A DNA stretch of 64,000 bases, from positions 202,221,902-202,285,901 of the forward strand of contig CM051459.1 in NCBI GenBank assembly GCA_028095005.1, in the 5' to 3' direction. Source of the stretch: Rhynchospora pubera (lineage: Eukaryota > Streptophyta > Magnoliopsida > Poales > Cyperaceae). Numbering within the stretch: position 1 is the stretch's first letter; each line of letters begins with the position of its first letter. The translations under genes were made by a program, and so were the position numbers. The notes beneath the pieces were generated by a model. That model saw nothing but the letters and a program-made list of their open reading frames with translations. It had not been told where the DNA came from and did no database searches. This document shows positions 45,690 to 58,301 of this stretch, piece after piece.

Positions 45690-46656
45690 GATGATAAGAA
45701 ACTGAAAAAGTAGGGAAGAAGATGAAACAGTACAGTGAATTTGGATGAAGAAAAGAGGAGAACAAAGGCGTGCTTATATAGGCACGAGAAGAGAAAGGGT
45801 ATAAGTTGAGATTAATGGTGAACGTGTGAACATGTGGAGAAAGTTGAGGTTGAGATGGTAAGAAGTGGAAGCAAACCGTTCAAACTAGTGCTTGAAAGAA
45901 ACCGTATGAAGTCAAGAAGGCGTGGAAGAAGCAGAAGCGTTCGAGGCTAATGCCAGAAGAAAAACAACCAAAAAAAAAAAGAGAAGAGTCAAGGCTCGCG
46001 TAGGTTCAGGCCCAAGGAAAGACAGGAGCGGGCCAAATACCCTAACCTAAATTGTGGAGTGGATCTATGTGTGTTCGAGATTCCAAAAGAAGAAAGAAGA
46101 AAGGAAAATGAGTATGGGCCAAATTCCCATATCTCTTGAAGAAGCGGTGGTAAGAGTAAGATTATTCGAACCTCGCAAGATGAGTAAGGAGAAGGCCTTG
46201 AGCGCGAAAGCCCAATCAGCGCAAGAATGACGAAATACCCGTTGTATTGCAAAAAGAGAAAGAGAAAGGAAACCTTGAGCGCGAGAGCTCAATCAGGTGG
46301 GAAAGAGAAGGAAAAGAATCACTTGTTGCATCGCAATCAAGTACGCAAAGAAGCCCCGAGCGTAAGAGCTCAGTCAAGCGCAAGGTCAATCAAACATTGC
46401 AAGACAAGGAAGCACAATTCTACAACAAAGCTCACCGACCTCAAGACATGCAAGCATCACCAAATCAAGTCAACCAAGTTCAACGCATCCATACCAAACA
46501 AAACAAGCATCAAGTATCATCATCCAAACGCATCTCCAACAAGTGCAATCACAAGACACAACCATGCCAAACAACAAGTATCAACACCAACATGACAAAC
46601 CACAAGTATCAACATCCATGGCATCAAGACCACAAAGAGGATAGAGAGCAAACCTG
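45690..46656. other. Retroelement spacer upstream of antisense gene 1
   Basis: Probable promoter region of the gene at 44380-45689: on the minus strand a TATATAAGCACGCC box lies near 45770-45780, about 85 bases upstream of the ATG. Further upstream, GAGCGCGA/GAGCTC-TCAATCAG words repeat (46195-46390). Confidence 0.5.
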
Positions 46657-47435
46657 CTAAATGGCCCCATGAGCAGCAATGCTCCTCGCCCTAGCGCGAG
46701 CCAATAGCTGAATAAGGCGCTCATAATGCTCACGGGCAACATCTCTACGCCTACGGATCTCAGCAAAGAACCGACCCACACTGCTGGCCTCCTCCTGACA
46801 ACGAAGACGAGCAGTATCCAGAAACTCGCCCCAAGTATCCAAGAGAAGGGAATAAGTCGTCTCCAAGGGGCCCGCATAGCTCAACTCCTCTCTGGCACGA
46901 CTAGCCTCTACGTTCTGTGCAAAAGATGCACCACCTAGGGGAGCAGCCTCTGTGTAGGCAATAAGGAGAGAGGAGAGATACTCACCAATGGCACGGTAGC
47001 GAGTGGCCAGGTCACCGCAGACAAGAGCAGTGGACTCCATAATCTGAGTAGAAGCTCGAATGCGAGAAACGAGAGAGGTGAACTCAGGAACAAGGAAGTC
47101 CCATCGAAGGGTGGCTAAGGCAGCATGGCACGTCCCTACGAGACCCGCTACCTGACCTGGTACGCCACGGTTGGACGGAGTGGCAAGAGAGAGATGGAGA
47201 AAGAGCTCGCCAGTAACGACGTCAAGGGGCGCAGCAGTGTGCATACTAGCCTCCTGCAGAGCCGTGACAGCATCCCTCAAAGTATCCACAGTGACATCTA
47301 CAAAATGTAAGAAAGCAGCTATGAACAACAAGGAAGAGATAAGCGCAAGCGGTCAAGCAAAAAGAGAAGAAAGTGAAAACATCAAGCCCAGTAAAGAAGA
47401 CTACCTGCGTAGATAGGAGGGGGCGGTGGTATCAT
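46657..47435 (-). CDS. Antisense retroelement gene 2, helical protein
   Basis: A short first exon (47405-47435: ATG, poly-Pro, donor GCAG|GTAGTC) joins 46657-47297 (acceptor TTGTAG|ATGTC) in phase, giving 223 residues. The protein is Ala/Leu/Arg-rich and predominantly helical (DTLRDAVTALQEASMHTAAP, then REHYERLIQLLARARARS near the end), probably coiled-coil. I do not recognise a domain. It could be a separate gene or a 3' exon of the gene at 47637-49890, since both are on the same strand 200 bases apart, but the upstream gene ends with its own stop codon. Confidence 0.5.
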
Positions 47436-47636
47436 GAAGTTAAGCCAGATCATCATAAACCAGATCATCACAAACAGTGCATTCATTATAACCAACACCA
47501 TTCAAAATGTTCTTAAACCGAGAAATACAAAGCCTCCTAATCCCACCGACAACTAAAGATACAAGGTCTCAAACAGTTGTTAAACAAAAATACAAGGCCA
47601 TTATAGAAGACCCATGAAACAACCTAATGCAAGAAA

Positions 47637-49890
47637 CTAATAAGGGCGAGGGCGGACGGAAGCATCCCTATGAGGCCTCACTATGCGCCTAGAGGAGCTA
47701 AAGAAGCGATGTAACTCAGTGAGTGTCGTGTTCACATAAACAACCAGTTTGCGAGCTTCCTTGGCATGTTTTTCGCAATCAACCCAAAGACGTTTCATGC
47801 GGCCCACTGCGTGACTATGATCAGACCATGCAGATTTCATGAAGGAAGTACATGCTGCCAATGTGGAAGGAAGACCTTCCAACTCTCCCTCGAGACGGGC
47901 AATTTCTGACTCCACCAGATCAACCTTAGAAAAATCGTGGCTAGCTCTAAGGAACTCATATTGGCGGCGACTGGTAGCGATCATTAAGGGAAGTTCCTTT
48001 TGAAGCTCAAGGATGGAGAAAACCTTAGACTCGGCATGGCCCCTTTTAAGAGTAGCAGAAGAAAGAACACGAAGTCTCTTGGAGTATTCCCATTGAATGA
48101 ACTCCTTAGTGATGAAATGAAGGTGAAAGCGCAAAGGCACTAAACCCAAATTGGCAAGGTGTTCAAGGGTATCATTGCGATCAGTCCCTTGCAAGTATTG
48201 GAAACAACCATAATCAAAGAACTGACGGCCTAGGCATGTTTCACCACACGTTTCAGCAAACTTCCATAGAAGTCGTGCCACCTCATCAACAAGGAAAACT
48301 ACAAGTGTACAAGGAAGGAGAACATGAAGCAAGAACCACCAAGGGAAAAAGACACGATAAAAGAGGAAGGTTCGTGAAGAATAGATGTACCTCCAGGAGG
48401 ATTCAAGGACATAGGAGGGACGGGATCTGGTTCGTCACTAATCTCAATGATTTCTGGCTCTTCTGGGAGCTTGATATCAGGAGGAACCCATGTTAGGGAC
48501 TTTGGCCCCACGAAAGCATTGAAAATACTTGAGGGTGGCTTAGCCCGAATAGAAGAAGTGGAAGGCAAACTAGAAGAGCTAGCGAAAGTGGTAGGAACGA
48601 GGTTGTCGCTTTGACCTTTTGAAGGAGTTTCCTCCACTTCACCAGAAATATCTGAATAATGGTCAGAAAAGGGGTTTAAATTCAGAAGTCAAGAGGCTTA
48701 CAGAGAATAAAAAAGGACGTATAAGAATACCTTCTCCCAAAGATTCCTCGAAGCAAGAATTGGCAAAAGCCTCTCCCTCTTTCATAAAGGAGCCTAACTC
48801 TTCATCGACGAAAGGTGGAGTCGAGTGAGACGGTGACTGATCAACCGTTTCCTTTTCACCCGCCTCATCAGCCTCTGCACCGACATTAGCCTCACTAACG
48901 GGAGGAGGAGATTCACGTGCTCTTGCCTGAGTAGGAGTTTCTGTCATGGGCTTATCAACTATTCATAGAACAAGAAAAGAAAATTAGCCACAAGACATTT
49001 TTACCCTAAAAGAAGAACAAAGTGGAAGGAAAAGATGTTAATGTTAGACCTGAAGAGGTGGTAAAGGGGGGTTTAGAGAGAGCATCCATTGTCTCTTCCT
49101 TTGAGAGATAGTGAATGACCCCGTCCAATCCACGAAAGTCATCAGGTAGACTAGGCCCACGAGGAGGATGTTTGTGAGAACAACGGGCGTGAGCATTGGA
49201 AGGATACACACGCCTTATGATCTCTTCTTGGAGGCGCTCATGAAAAGATTCCACTAAATGGGTGAACCACCTGAAGAAGCGGGCAGTAATAGTTCCCACG
49301 CGCTTGGAAGAAGGAACCCAACATTTCACATCCGTGCCCAATTGTGAGTAAGAATGCCAAAGGTGAGCATGAGTAAGCAAATTCATAGGCAATGAGCCAT
49401 GTACAGGTGGAATGAGCATAGCAGGGATATACTGGTCATAGCCGAATTGATGAGCAACCAAGGAAGGACAATAAATCTCAGCTGACAAGTTATTCCCCGA
49501 ACGGTAAGGAAGGAGCGCTTCACGCATGCTCACAAGGAGTTCCGCATCTCGAAGAGAATTAGCAAGGAGTGGAAAAGGTCCACCAGGGAGAGGTGCTTTA
49601 TCTTCAATCTCACGCTCAGAAGAAGCCACTGAAAGACCCAAGCGAAAAGAACGAGAACGAGCGGCCGCGGCTTCACGACTCTGGACAAAGAATAGATGCG
49701 TCTTCCAAGGATCCGGGCACCTAGCGGGGTTTACATGAGCAATGGCGGCCAGCTTTGGGAGAAACTTCATCAACGGCTCAGACATCACAGGAGAATCATA
49801 GACTCGAGGCCAATTCAAGCGGACCCACCCAAATAAGAGATGGTAAGGGATCACCGTGGGAGTGCAAGAAGGATCAGGAGAAGAGGCCAA
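47637..49890 (-). CDS. Antisense retroelement gene 3, four exons, PMD-region-like
   Basis: Exons 49050-49890, 48731-48958, 48391-48651 and 47637-48298 join through consensus GT/AG sites with reading phase kept at all three junctions (total 1992 nt, 663 residues). Exon 1 has a conserved look (YHLLFGWVRLNWPRVYDSP, RCPDPWKTHLFFVQS, RFFRWFTHLVESF) and resembles the C-terminal half of plant-mobile-domain-like proteins carried by gypsy elements. Exons 2 and 3 are low-complexity Ser/Pro/Glu (LPEEPEIIEISDEPDPVPP). Exon 4 is helical, with GRQFFDYGCFQYLQGTD and a predicted coiled coil. Intact splicing over four exons is notable for retroelement cargo. Role unknown. Confidence 0.7.
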
Positions 49891-51831
49891 GAGGCGAAGG
49901 GACTTATAGAGGTTAAATTACAATAATAGGTTAAATTACAATAATAGCAAGTGCAGGGACTTTATAGGATAAGTTGCGTCATTTGTATATCAGACAAGAT
50001 CAACCCAATTATTACCTTTAATTAAGGGACCTTTTCTGTAAAGTATTGAGGTCGGATACTATATTGTTGACATCTTGTTAAATGATTCTTCTATTATGGT
50101 GTTTGATAAATCCTAGACTAGATTGCAAAGACATGTAATGCCCTAGATCAAGTCTGGATAGTCTTGTATGTTCTTTTTATATATAATGCTCATAAGTTCA
50201 GAATTGTCAGGGCTGTACATTTGGATGTTAGATGATAACCAAAGGATGGTATAACTGTAATTATCTAAACCCTTTGGAATAGAATGTATAGGAGTAAACA
50301 AACAGATGATAGGGAAGTTTATGGATGATTCCAATTTAATTGACCTTTTAGTTTTAGACTTTAGAATGGTAAATGAATATATACATATAAAATTGTTCTT
50401 AGGTTGTACCAGGTCCTCTTAGATGGTTGTACTGAACCTTTCTTTGCATATGGCCGTATAAAATTTTAGTAATGAAAGGCAAGAAGCAGCATATTGTTTA
50501 AAGTTATCGCTGGCTTTATCGTAAATTAGCAGTGGCAAATGTGAAGGGGATTGGGAATCAAGGTGCGGTATTGTATTTGAAGTTGAAAACATGAAGTTGA
50601 GGTTGCTCCTGGAATAATACGTATCCCTGATTATGTGGCATAATTGAATAAGATAATAACGAATTAAGCACCGTTACATTTCCATTTAGTCACCCCAGTC
50701 CTAAAAAAAAGAGCAACATCATGTATAGATTGAATTCAAATTGTAATAAAAAAACCCTCAGTTCCAACGCCAATACAGTTGTACCAGTACGTAACTTACT
50801 CATCTGACGAGGACGACGCAAGAAATACCAACATTGTCACTATATTCCCCTCACCCTCACGATGCTCCCAAGTTCCTCCCTTGAGCCAGCGACGGTCGGA
50901 ACCCTTAGCGGATCAAGATCCGCCATGGTAGAACCCGTTAACGAAGAATGAAACCCGTTTCCCCTTGTTTGGAGTTCAGCGCCGAGACTTATTCGATCTT
51001 CTATGTCGAGGCGATAATAAATTCCATGTTCACCTGGTCTGATGACTAGTGGAGGTGTTTTAAAAAAAGGGAAGGAAAGAAATATAGTCTGGGCCTAGAG
51101 AATGTACAGGAGCCCGTTAGCACCAATGTGCCGAGCCCATGAAAGTTTGCTTCTTTGCCACCTCAGCAATCTGTGAACCAATCAGGAAACGCCACGTCAG
51201 CCAGAAACTTTATAAATTCATTAAAAATAATAGGAAGCTCGTAAAAATATAAATAAAATATCTATAAAATTCTAAAAATCTAAATAAACCGATTTCACTG
51301 ATACTTTGATATGAAAAGATATCAAAGTAGCGGCCTTTTGTATTTTTGAAGTATTTTCGCTTTAAAAATGAATTTTAGAAAATGAAATAAATCCTTTTAT
51401 AAAATGCTAGGTATTTTCAAAACTAAGATTCCAAATATACTACTTTCAAAAGCTAAATATAATATACTCAAATATAAAAAAGTATTTTTAAAAGTCTAAA
51501 AGCTTTCAAGTATCTAGTATACTCGATTATGGATATTTTCAAAAGACCAAATGATTTCGAAATAATATCTTCCAAAGTCAAATGTCTTCCAAGATCAAGT
51601 ATTTTGAAATAAAAAAGTGCTTTGTAAAAGTCAAAAGTGCAAAGACCAAAGTGAATAGAAATCATCAAAATCCCAAGTGAAACATCAAGAAATTAAAAGT
51701 CTAAACACGAAACCCAAAGTCAAAACCGAAACCTCTTCGTTTGAGGAAAAGTCCCTCGCTAGGGTTGAGATCGACCTTAGATGACTCAGAAATTGAATTC
51801 TTACGGGCCCCCTTCGTCCAAAGAATTCCAT
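49891..51831. other. Retroelement flank with a GC-rich gene-like patch
   Basis: 49891-50740 is AT-rich with no gene. 50800-51000 is clearly GC-richer, and on the minus strand it reads like a leader plus a short start exon from an ATG at 50926 (MADLDPLRVPTVAGSREELG, then a stop after about 28 codons). It may be a captured host gene fragment or a promoter of antisense gene 3. 51230-51720 is AT-rich, with repeated TTTCAAAAG-CTAAA words typical of gypsy noncoding regions. Confidence 0.4.
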
Positions 51832-52420
51832 TTTGTTCTCACAAGAAGACCGACTAAGATGGTCCCGAGAACCGACTCTTATTAAGAAGACCGATGAAGA
51901 TGGTCCCTAGGGTCGTAAAAGAACCAACTCTTATTAAGAAGACCGATGAAGATGGTCCCTAGGGTTGTAAAAGAACCAACTTTCGCCGAGTAGCCGTCAA
52001 AGAGGACCCGAAGGTTGCAAAACTTATTTGTTCTCACAAGAAGACCGACCAAGATGGTCCCGAGAATCGACTCTTATTAAGAAGACCGATGAAGATGGTC
52101 CCTAGGGTCGTTAAAGAACCAACTCTTATTAAGAAGACCGATGAAGATGGTCCCTAGGGTTGTAAAAGAACCAACTTTCGCCGAGTAGCCATTAAAGAGG
52201 ACCCGAAGGTTGTAAAACTTTTTGTTCTCATAAGAAGACCGACCAAGATGGTCCCGAGAACCGACTCTTATTAAGAAGACCGATGAAGATGGTCCCTAGG
52301 GTCGTTAAAGAACCAACTCTTATTAAGAAGGCCGATAAAGATGGTCCCTAGGGTTGTAAAAGAACCAACTTTTGTTGTGGCCGCCCAAGAGGCCCCGAAG
52401 GTTGCAAAACTCCTTTTCAC
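51832..52420. repeat. Tandem array, three units of about 194 bp
   Basis: Units begin TTGTTCTCACAAGAAGACCG at about 51832, 52029 and 52221. Each unit contains two or three subrepeats of about 60 bp around AAGAAGACCGATGAAGATGG plus TCCCTAGGGT. The later units lose similarity after 52370. Such arrays are common in the untranslated region next to the LTR of Tat/Ogre elements. I could not define an LTR boundary for this element. Confidence 0.9.
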
Positions 52421-52899
52421 TCTCAAAAGAAGGCCAGCCATAGCCCCGAGAGTTCACCATAGATAACCTCAAGTGAAGACTTCCCTTTCACCGATCAAAA
52501 ACCTCTTCTAAACTAAAAGTCCATTCCCTTCTTTTAGTCAAGTTAGTAGTCTTTTGTCGATCCTTAATTGGGTCCCGTCTATTAGATTTGGTACCATCAA
52601 TTAGGTCCTCCACTATAACACTCCATAAGTATCTTTCCTTAGCCCATTACGTCAGTACCCTTTATGTCCCTTAATCAGAGGTTCTCGTAGGCAACTACGG
52701 GGTAATTAACAGTAGGGGCTTGCGCCTACTGGAAAGAAAGGACCCGCTAAATCAAGAAACTTCTTTAAGTAGCGACTCTTTATAGGGTTCTCTTGTTTCG
52801 AGAGATACCTGCCATAGAGATCGAAACCTTAAGGGAGGTGAATCTAAGGCTATGTTCCCATTGTTCTTCGAGAAATTCCTTCGAGGAGAATAATGACGA
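52421..52899. other. Retroelement noncoding sequence
   Basis: No gene. It continues the gypsy-type noncoding region (CTACGGGGTAATTAACAGTA, GGGGCTTGCGCCTACTGG). The junction with the next retroelement lies somewhere around 52900. Confidence 0.4.
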
Positions 52900-53238
52900 A
52901 AAAGCCGCGACACTTATATTCAAAATATAAATCTTTCAAGCCATTCAAACAGGACAGTGCGAGCAGAAACTGGTTCTGCGCACTGTCGCCATTTTATTCA
53001 CAGTAAATCCATATTAATTCAGAAAAATGTGAATCTAACGCCAAAAGAATCACAATCCACAGGTCTACAACTTCCATGTAGATGGAAAAAACTTCCAGAG
53101 AACTTATCAAAGCGAAAAACGCGAAACAACACAGAAAATACCATTTCCAGACAGCAAACAAACGCATCATCTCTACTAATCCGTTAATTAGCCAATTTCT
53201 CTTAATTAAGTGTCAAAATAGCTTAAGTACGACCATGT
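52900..53238 (-). mobile_element. Truncated internal leader of an LTR retrotransposon
   Basis: Sequence downstream (minus strand) of the primer-binding site at 53239-53250. No gag or pol frame is present, so this element was cut off shortly after its leader and its 3' LTR is not in the window. Confidence 0.5.
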
Positions 53239-53250
53239 GCTCTGATACCA
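53239..53250 (-). other. Primer-binding site (initiator tRNA-Met)
   Basis: The minus strand reads TGGTATCAGAGC one base after the end of the LTR. This is the standard plant initiator-methionine tRNA primer site and fixes the LTR as the 5' one of a minus-oriented element. Confidence 0.93.
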
Positions 53251-53251
53251 C

Positions 53252-55011
53252 TGTTAGAAAGTGTGTAATTTTTTATTTTTATGTTAATTACCATTTAATT
53301 AAGCCATCGAAACAACATACACAACGAATCGTGCACAAAAGCCAAGTTAACACAAAGAGAAAAAGGTGGAAATTTATACCTCCCGCGAAATCGTATTCGC
53401 GGGGTTCGATCCAACGGCATGGGAATCGATGGGGTGCTCTCCTTCGCCTCCAAATCGCCTCGAGTCCACCTAGAGATTAACCAAGGTCTAAATCGATTCG
53501 TGCTAGCGATTCGATTAGAACAAAGCTAATCCAAGGTATTCTCTCTTCTTCTTTAATTAACAATTTAATTAGTGGAGAGAATATTGCTCAACTCATGAGC
53601 TAGTGGAGAGAGAGAGGAGGTGAGGCCGGCGGCCAAAGAGAGGGAGAGGGGAGTGGCGGCTAGGTATAGGGAAGAGAGAGGGTTGGATTTTGCTTCTATG
53701 CACCTCCTTAAATAGTGCACAAATCCTACCTACCACCTATCCTTTAATTACCACATTGCCACTCAACCCTAGTCCCTATGGCCGGCCTCTTTATGGGCTC
53801 TAATGGGCCTCTTAACTCACTCAAACAAGCCTCTAATTCATTTAATTAAAAGCTACTCCAAATGCTCTTTAATCGGGCTATATATTTAATGCATATATAT
53901 TGGCCCAATAAATTAATATAACTATTTATATTAAATTGAGTTGAAGTAAAATAATTATTAACCAATTAATAATTATTCTAGGATTAGCTAATACATTAAT
54001 TTATTTCTATATGATCCATTTGACTTAATTAATTATAACGGTATATAATTAATTAATCAACTTATCATATTTCCGCAATACGCACTATTGCGAATAAATA
54101 AATAATGTACTGTCTTGGTTAAAACTCTATTTTGTGTGACCCTTTGAGGATTTATGCTATGTTGGACATGGAATTAAATCGTTATTTAATTCCAATAATC
54201 ATAAGCGGTATCTAGCAACACGTTATGATTCCCAATTCGCATAAATAGTGTACTGCTACAGTATTTAAATCCTGCATAAGAGAATATATGTATTTCCCTA
54301 TTTTGATTCTTATGTCACACGATATCATCGTATAATCCAAGATAGGAATGTGTCATTCTTGCAGATTATACGTTTCTTGATCTAGAGATAATTGTATAAA
54401 GTTGCATGCAAACAATCTATCTCCATCAAGGGGCCCAAACAGATATCGTCACTCACTAAGTGAATTAATGAGGGACATACGGTTTTCTTGATGATTAACT
54501 TTTCCCCGCACAATTCAAGAGAACATAAATAAAGTCCGTATAGCAGCCCTTATCGGGAATCAGCGGTAGACGATATTTATTGAACCTATCCTCATGTGGA
54601 AAAGATAAACATCTCAAACTTAGAACCAAAATCATAACGAAATAAACAATGACACATAACACAATCCATATGTTTATTTCGATGGGTCAAGTCCTGTGCT
54701 ATGTTCCATAACATACACATATGCAATTAAGTTGGTAACTCTTTACCTATGATTAGTAGAACTTAATCATCACTTAACTTGCATACTAATCTTATAAGAT
54801 AATTAATGTTCCTTGTTAATTATCAAGATTATGGACCGTTTAGATTTATTATTGTCATTCTAAAGAATGATTCACAGAGATCTACTATTCAGATCCTCAA
54901 CCTGAATAATCTGTCAATAATAAACCTAGGAACAGATGATAAAATATCATCCCATATATAAACTAATAATTAAGTCATTAAATTATTGACTTCTAGGACA
55001 TAACTCTAACA
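53252..55011 (-). mobile_element. 5' LTR, 1760 bp, of a probable Ty1/copia element
   Basis: On the minus strand it begins TGTTAGAGTTATGTCC at 55011 and ends CACTTTCTAACA at 53252, with TG...CA termini and matching TGTTAG/CTAACA ends. The primer-binding site follows at once. It sits in the last exon of the PMD gene, splitting that gene after residue 752. The element is truncated, so the 5-bp target duplication (outer copy GAATG, 55012-55016) cannot be checked against its partner. Superfamily is inferred from the primer site and LTR style only. Confidence 0.85.
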
Positions 55012-58000
55012 GAATGACCAAATGGATGGGGAGAGATAGGTGTAAATGGGTCATGTAGTGGGGTACCGTATGCCTGGTAATAAGCATCAGCCGGAGATAT
55101 AGGTGTGGGGGTAGGCGTAAAGGGCTGACTGTACCCTCCTCTGTACTGAGTCTGTGTATATGGTGGAGGTGGAGGTGGAGGATAAGGACTCTCGTATGTG
55201 TAGTACTGTGTGCTGTGGAATGGAGGCTGCGGCTGGGAATGGGGTGGAGCCTCCGCCTCTATGGTCTGGGGCTGGGGCTGCGAATGGGGTGGAGCCTCCA
55301 CCTCTGTGGTCTGGGGCTGGGGCTGGGGCTGGGAATGGGGTGGAGCCTCCGCCTCTGTGGTCTGCGGCTGCGAAGGGGATGGAGCATGAGGCTCTGTGGT
55401 CTGCCGCTGCGAATGTGACCGTCTACTCCGAATAAGAGGCTGACTGGGTCGTGGAACATCAAAAAATGTATCCCAATCATGCAGACTAAAATCATCCTGT
55501 TACGAATAATGCAAATTAAAAAAATTATAAAATATTACATAATTATACAATATTAATTATAAAAAGACAATAATATTAAGAAAAGTGGTTGAAAAAGACA
55601 ATTATACCCGCATGAACAGCTGCTCCTCAATGGATCCTGGCTCTGGCGCACTATCCTCATCATCTGTATCAGGGATAGAGTCAATGTCTGACTGAAGACC
55701 CTTCGACTCTAAGAGTCGAGGTAATCGGTGAGCCTCACCAACAATATCTAAGGACGTGCTGCACCCCCTGAGCAATTTCTTCCCAGCACGACGGAATCCC
55801 TTCGTGACAGCCCATGCACAACCTCGCAACGCCTCACGCAAAGTATGCTTGAGCTGTTTAATTTTTGTTAGTCACTGAATTATTTGTTAGGCAAAAAAAT
55901 TTTGCGTAATGTATCTTACCAAGCTCATGTGGCCAGGCGTCTCTCGAAGGTAAGACAAATCACGAACCGGAGCAGTCGCTGCCCCATCAGGAATAAGCAC
56001 AAGATGTGCACCTCCATATACACTCAACCAGCGTTGGTAGTCAGTCCAAATGTCCTCGCTCCATGGTCGATCCTCTATCACCGTAGCCTCATTAGTGTTC
56101 GTCAACTTGTTGACCTCATTCGCAAATATATCATGCCAATCAATACCTCGATAGGTGTGATGCTGGTATCCCATCAATTGTTCCATTCTAGACCAAACCT
56201 GTTTTATTCAAACGACAATTAACAACACATTTCATGTTTATTGATATTAATTCACGTGTCAGTATACTTATACTTATGTATTCTTTTTTTTTGAACAACA
56301 CAATATCAGTAGAAAAAATTTAATAAAAAAGCAAACATTTAATATAAGTACCTCAGGTGGAGGTGGGGGAACCGTCTGATAAAGCATAAACTGATGCATG
56401 ACACGATCTGCGTAGTGCCACATCACGACCCAATAATGAATGCATGGGATGCGTAGAAGGAACATCCTCTGGTCTATCTGGGCACAACGAGGCATGCGGT
56501 CCCTGATATGATCATAAGGCCTCCACACGACGTGCTCGGACTTCATTTTCATGCAAACATCCCTAGCATAGTCTACTCCACTGCGAGTAGGGCCAGTCAC
56601 CTTCTTCGATCTCTGTCTTGTCGTCCACTTCCTGCATTTTCATTTTGGTGATTTACATTTAATTTGTTCAAATGTTATAATGTAAAAAAAAATTATATCG
56701 GTTAACATTACGATTATTCGAGTTAATTAATGTTTTAACTTTCAATGACTACTTAATGGTGCATGTGTCTATCTAAAAGAAATCTTTGTTGTAGTGAACA
56801 CAGACCTCCCATAAGGCGGACATGAGTCAATATCTGGTAGACCCCAACCTTCAAAATCCTTCCTGATCGTCGGCCGACTAAGTAGCAATCGTGCATACGA
56901 CCACAACTGCAAGAGCAACCAAGGAGCACCGATATTTATATTGTTATTGATGAAGGCGGTGTCCAAGCCACGGTATAGCATCGCAAGAGTGGCTGCACCC
57001 CAGTTGTACTGTACCGAGTTACTCGAATGAAGATCCTGCAAATATTGGCATTTTTAGGAATATCATCATTTTTTCATATATCCAAATTTTTCTTACAACA
57101 AATAATATTTTAGAAGTATTTAAATATAACAAAAGATATAAGACCTTTTATTATTGTTACAAGAATTAATATTTTAGAAGTATTTAAATGAAACAAAATA
57201 TATAAGATCTTTTATTATTGTTACAAGTATAAATATTTAATTTATAAATTAAATAATTCGATTTTTTCAATTAAAAATAACAAGGGTAGTTCACTAACCT
57301 GCAATAACTGGAGATAGAAACATGGAATCGAGTCACCCGTGCTATCAGGAAATAACTCGCAACCAAAAATCTCCAACACGCAAGCTCGTGTGTATCTATC
57401 GATCCTCCCAGCATCATCCGTGCCAGGCACACCAAACTGAGCCCAAACCTCACGCAGCTTCTTCAACATAACGGAATGAGATCTCCTGCATTACATCATT
57501 AATGTAAATTGATTGTGAGAACTATATATATATAAATATATATATATATATTTAAATTAACATCAAAATAAAATTCTTAAAAATTTCTTACTTCTGTTCC
57601 TTTTCTCTGAAGCACTTCTCAACTATCGCCATGTCTGTATCCTCCGGTAAAGCAAAATCCTGAAGTAACTGAATGGCGTCGTAATCAGTCCGTCCAGTAA
57701 CGGTTCTGCCGGTCGTAGGCAAACCGTACAAGAATGCCACATCCTGCAAATAGTTCAAATTTTAGACATATATAGTTCAAAAAAAAATTACAAATAGCCG
57801 TTAATTTCTACCTCTAAAGTGACCGTCATCTCGCCAACATGCGGAAAAAAGAACGTGTGGGTCTCTGGCCTCCAGAACATGGCCAGACCCTGCAAAAGCG
57901 AATGATCGAGTGGCATATGACCCAACTGAACGAAATGTATAAGTCCAAGTCGCCTCAAACGCTCATCGACCCCATCAGTACGAGGCATCTTGGCCTTATG

Positions 58001-58301
58001 CATTATTCCCCTCCAATGCTGTATATATTTCGTTTTTAATTATTTTAAAAAATACTACAAAAAAAATATGTAAGTACAAATATAAAAGGATAATAATAAC
58101 TTACACCGTTGCCTCGAACTTTGGACCCATCCAAATGTAACACACGATCTGCAATAACAGGATCCGGTGGAACAACATCAGCTGATGTAGAAGCCTCAGC
58201 GGCAACAGAACCGGTAGATGCAGAAGCGCTCGGATCTCCACGAAGTCTCGTAGATCTACGAGGTGCGGTCTCCGGTACTCTTCTTCTCGGTGGCATTTTT
58301 A
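55012..58301 (-). pseudogene. Plant mobile domain (PMD) gene of the MULE, 3' end cut by an LTR
   Basis: Coding exons, all with GT/AG borders and kept phase: 58105-58296 (ATG 58296; exon starts at 58301), 57812-58018, 57592-57743, 57299-57485, 56806-57035, 56352-56631, 55920-56198, 55608-55853 and 55012-55496. Together they give 752 codons. Two further 5' UTR exons (58990 to about 59035, and 58695-58738) link it to a TATA box beside the right TIR. The PMD core is clear: FWRPETHTFFFPHVGEMTVT, LEDVAFLYGLPTTGRTVTG, RACVLEIFGCELFPDSTGD and the WGAATLAMLYRGLD region. The C terminus is Pro/Gln-rich with a tandem APPHSQPQPQ repeat. In plants PMD proteins (MAIN, MAIL1) maintain silencing and genome stability, and PMDs are also common transposon cargo. 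The LTR insertion removes the original stop. Confidence 0.9.
55220..55400. repeat. Coding minisatellite in the PMD tail
   Basis: Three to four units of roughly 45-60 bp around CTGGGAATGGGGTGGAGCCT, CCGCCTCTGTGGTCTG and GGGCTGGGGCTG. It encodes the APPHSQPQPQTTEAE repeat of the PMD protein on the minus strand. Confidence 0.85.

Noticed and set aside
44380..49890. Host genes for the antisense spliced frames
   Set aside because: They lie within retroelement noncoding repeats, resemble known Tat-lineage cargo and sit antisense to gag, so cargo is the better reading.
53252..55011. Solo LTR
   Set aside because: A primer-binding site and leader follow it directly, so it is a 5' LTR of a truncated element and not a solo LTR formed by LTR-LTR recombination.
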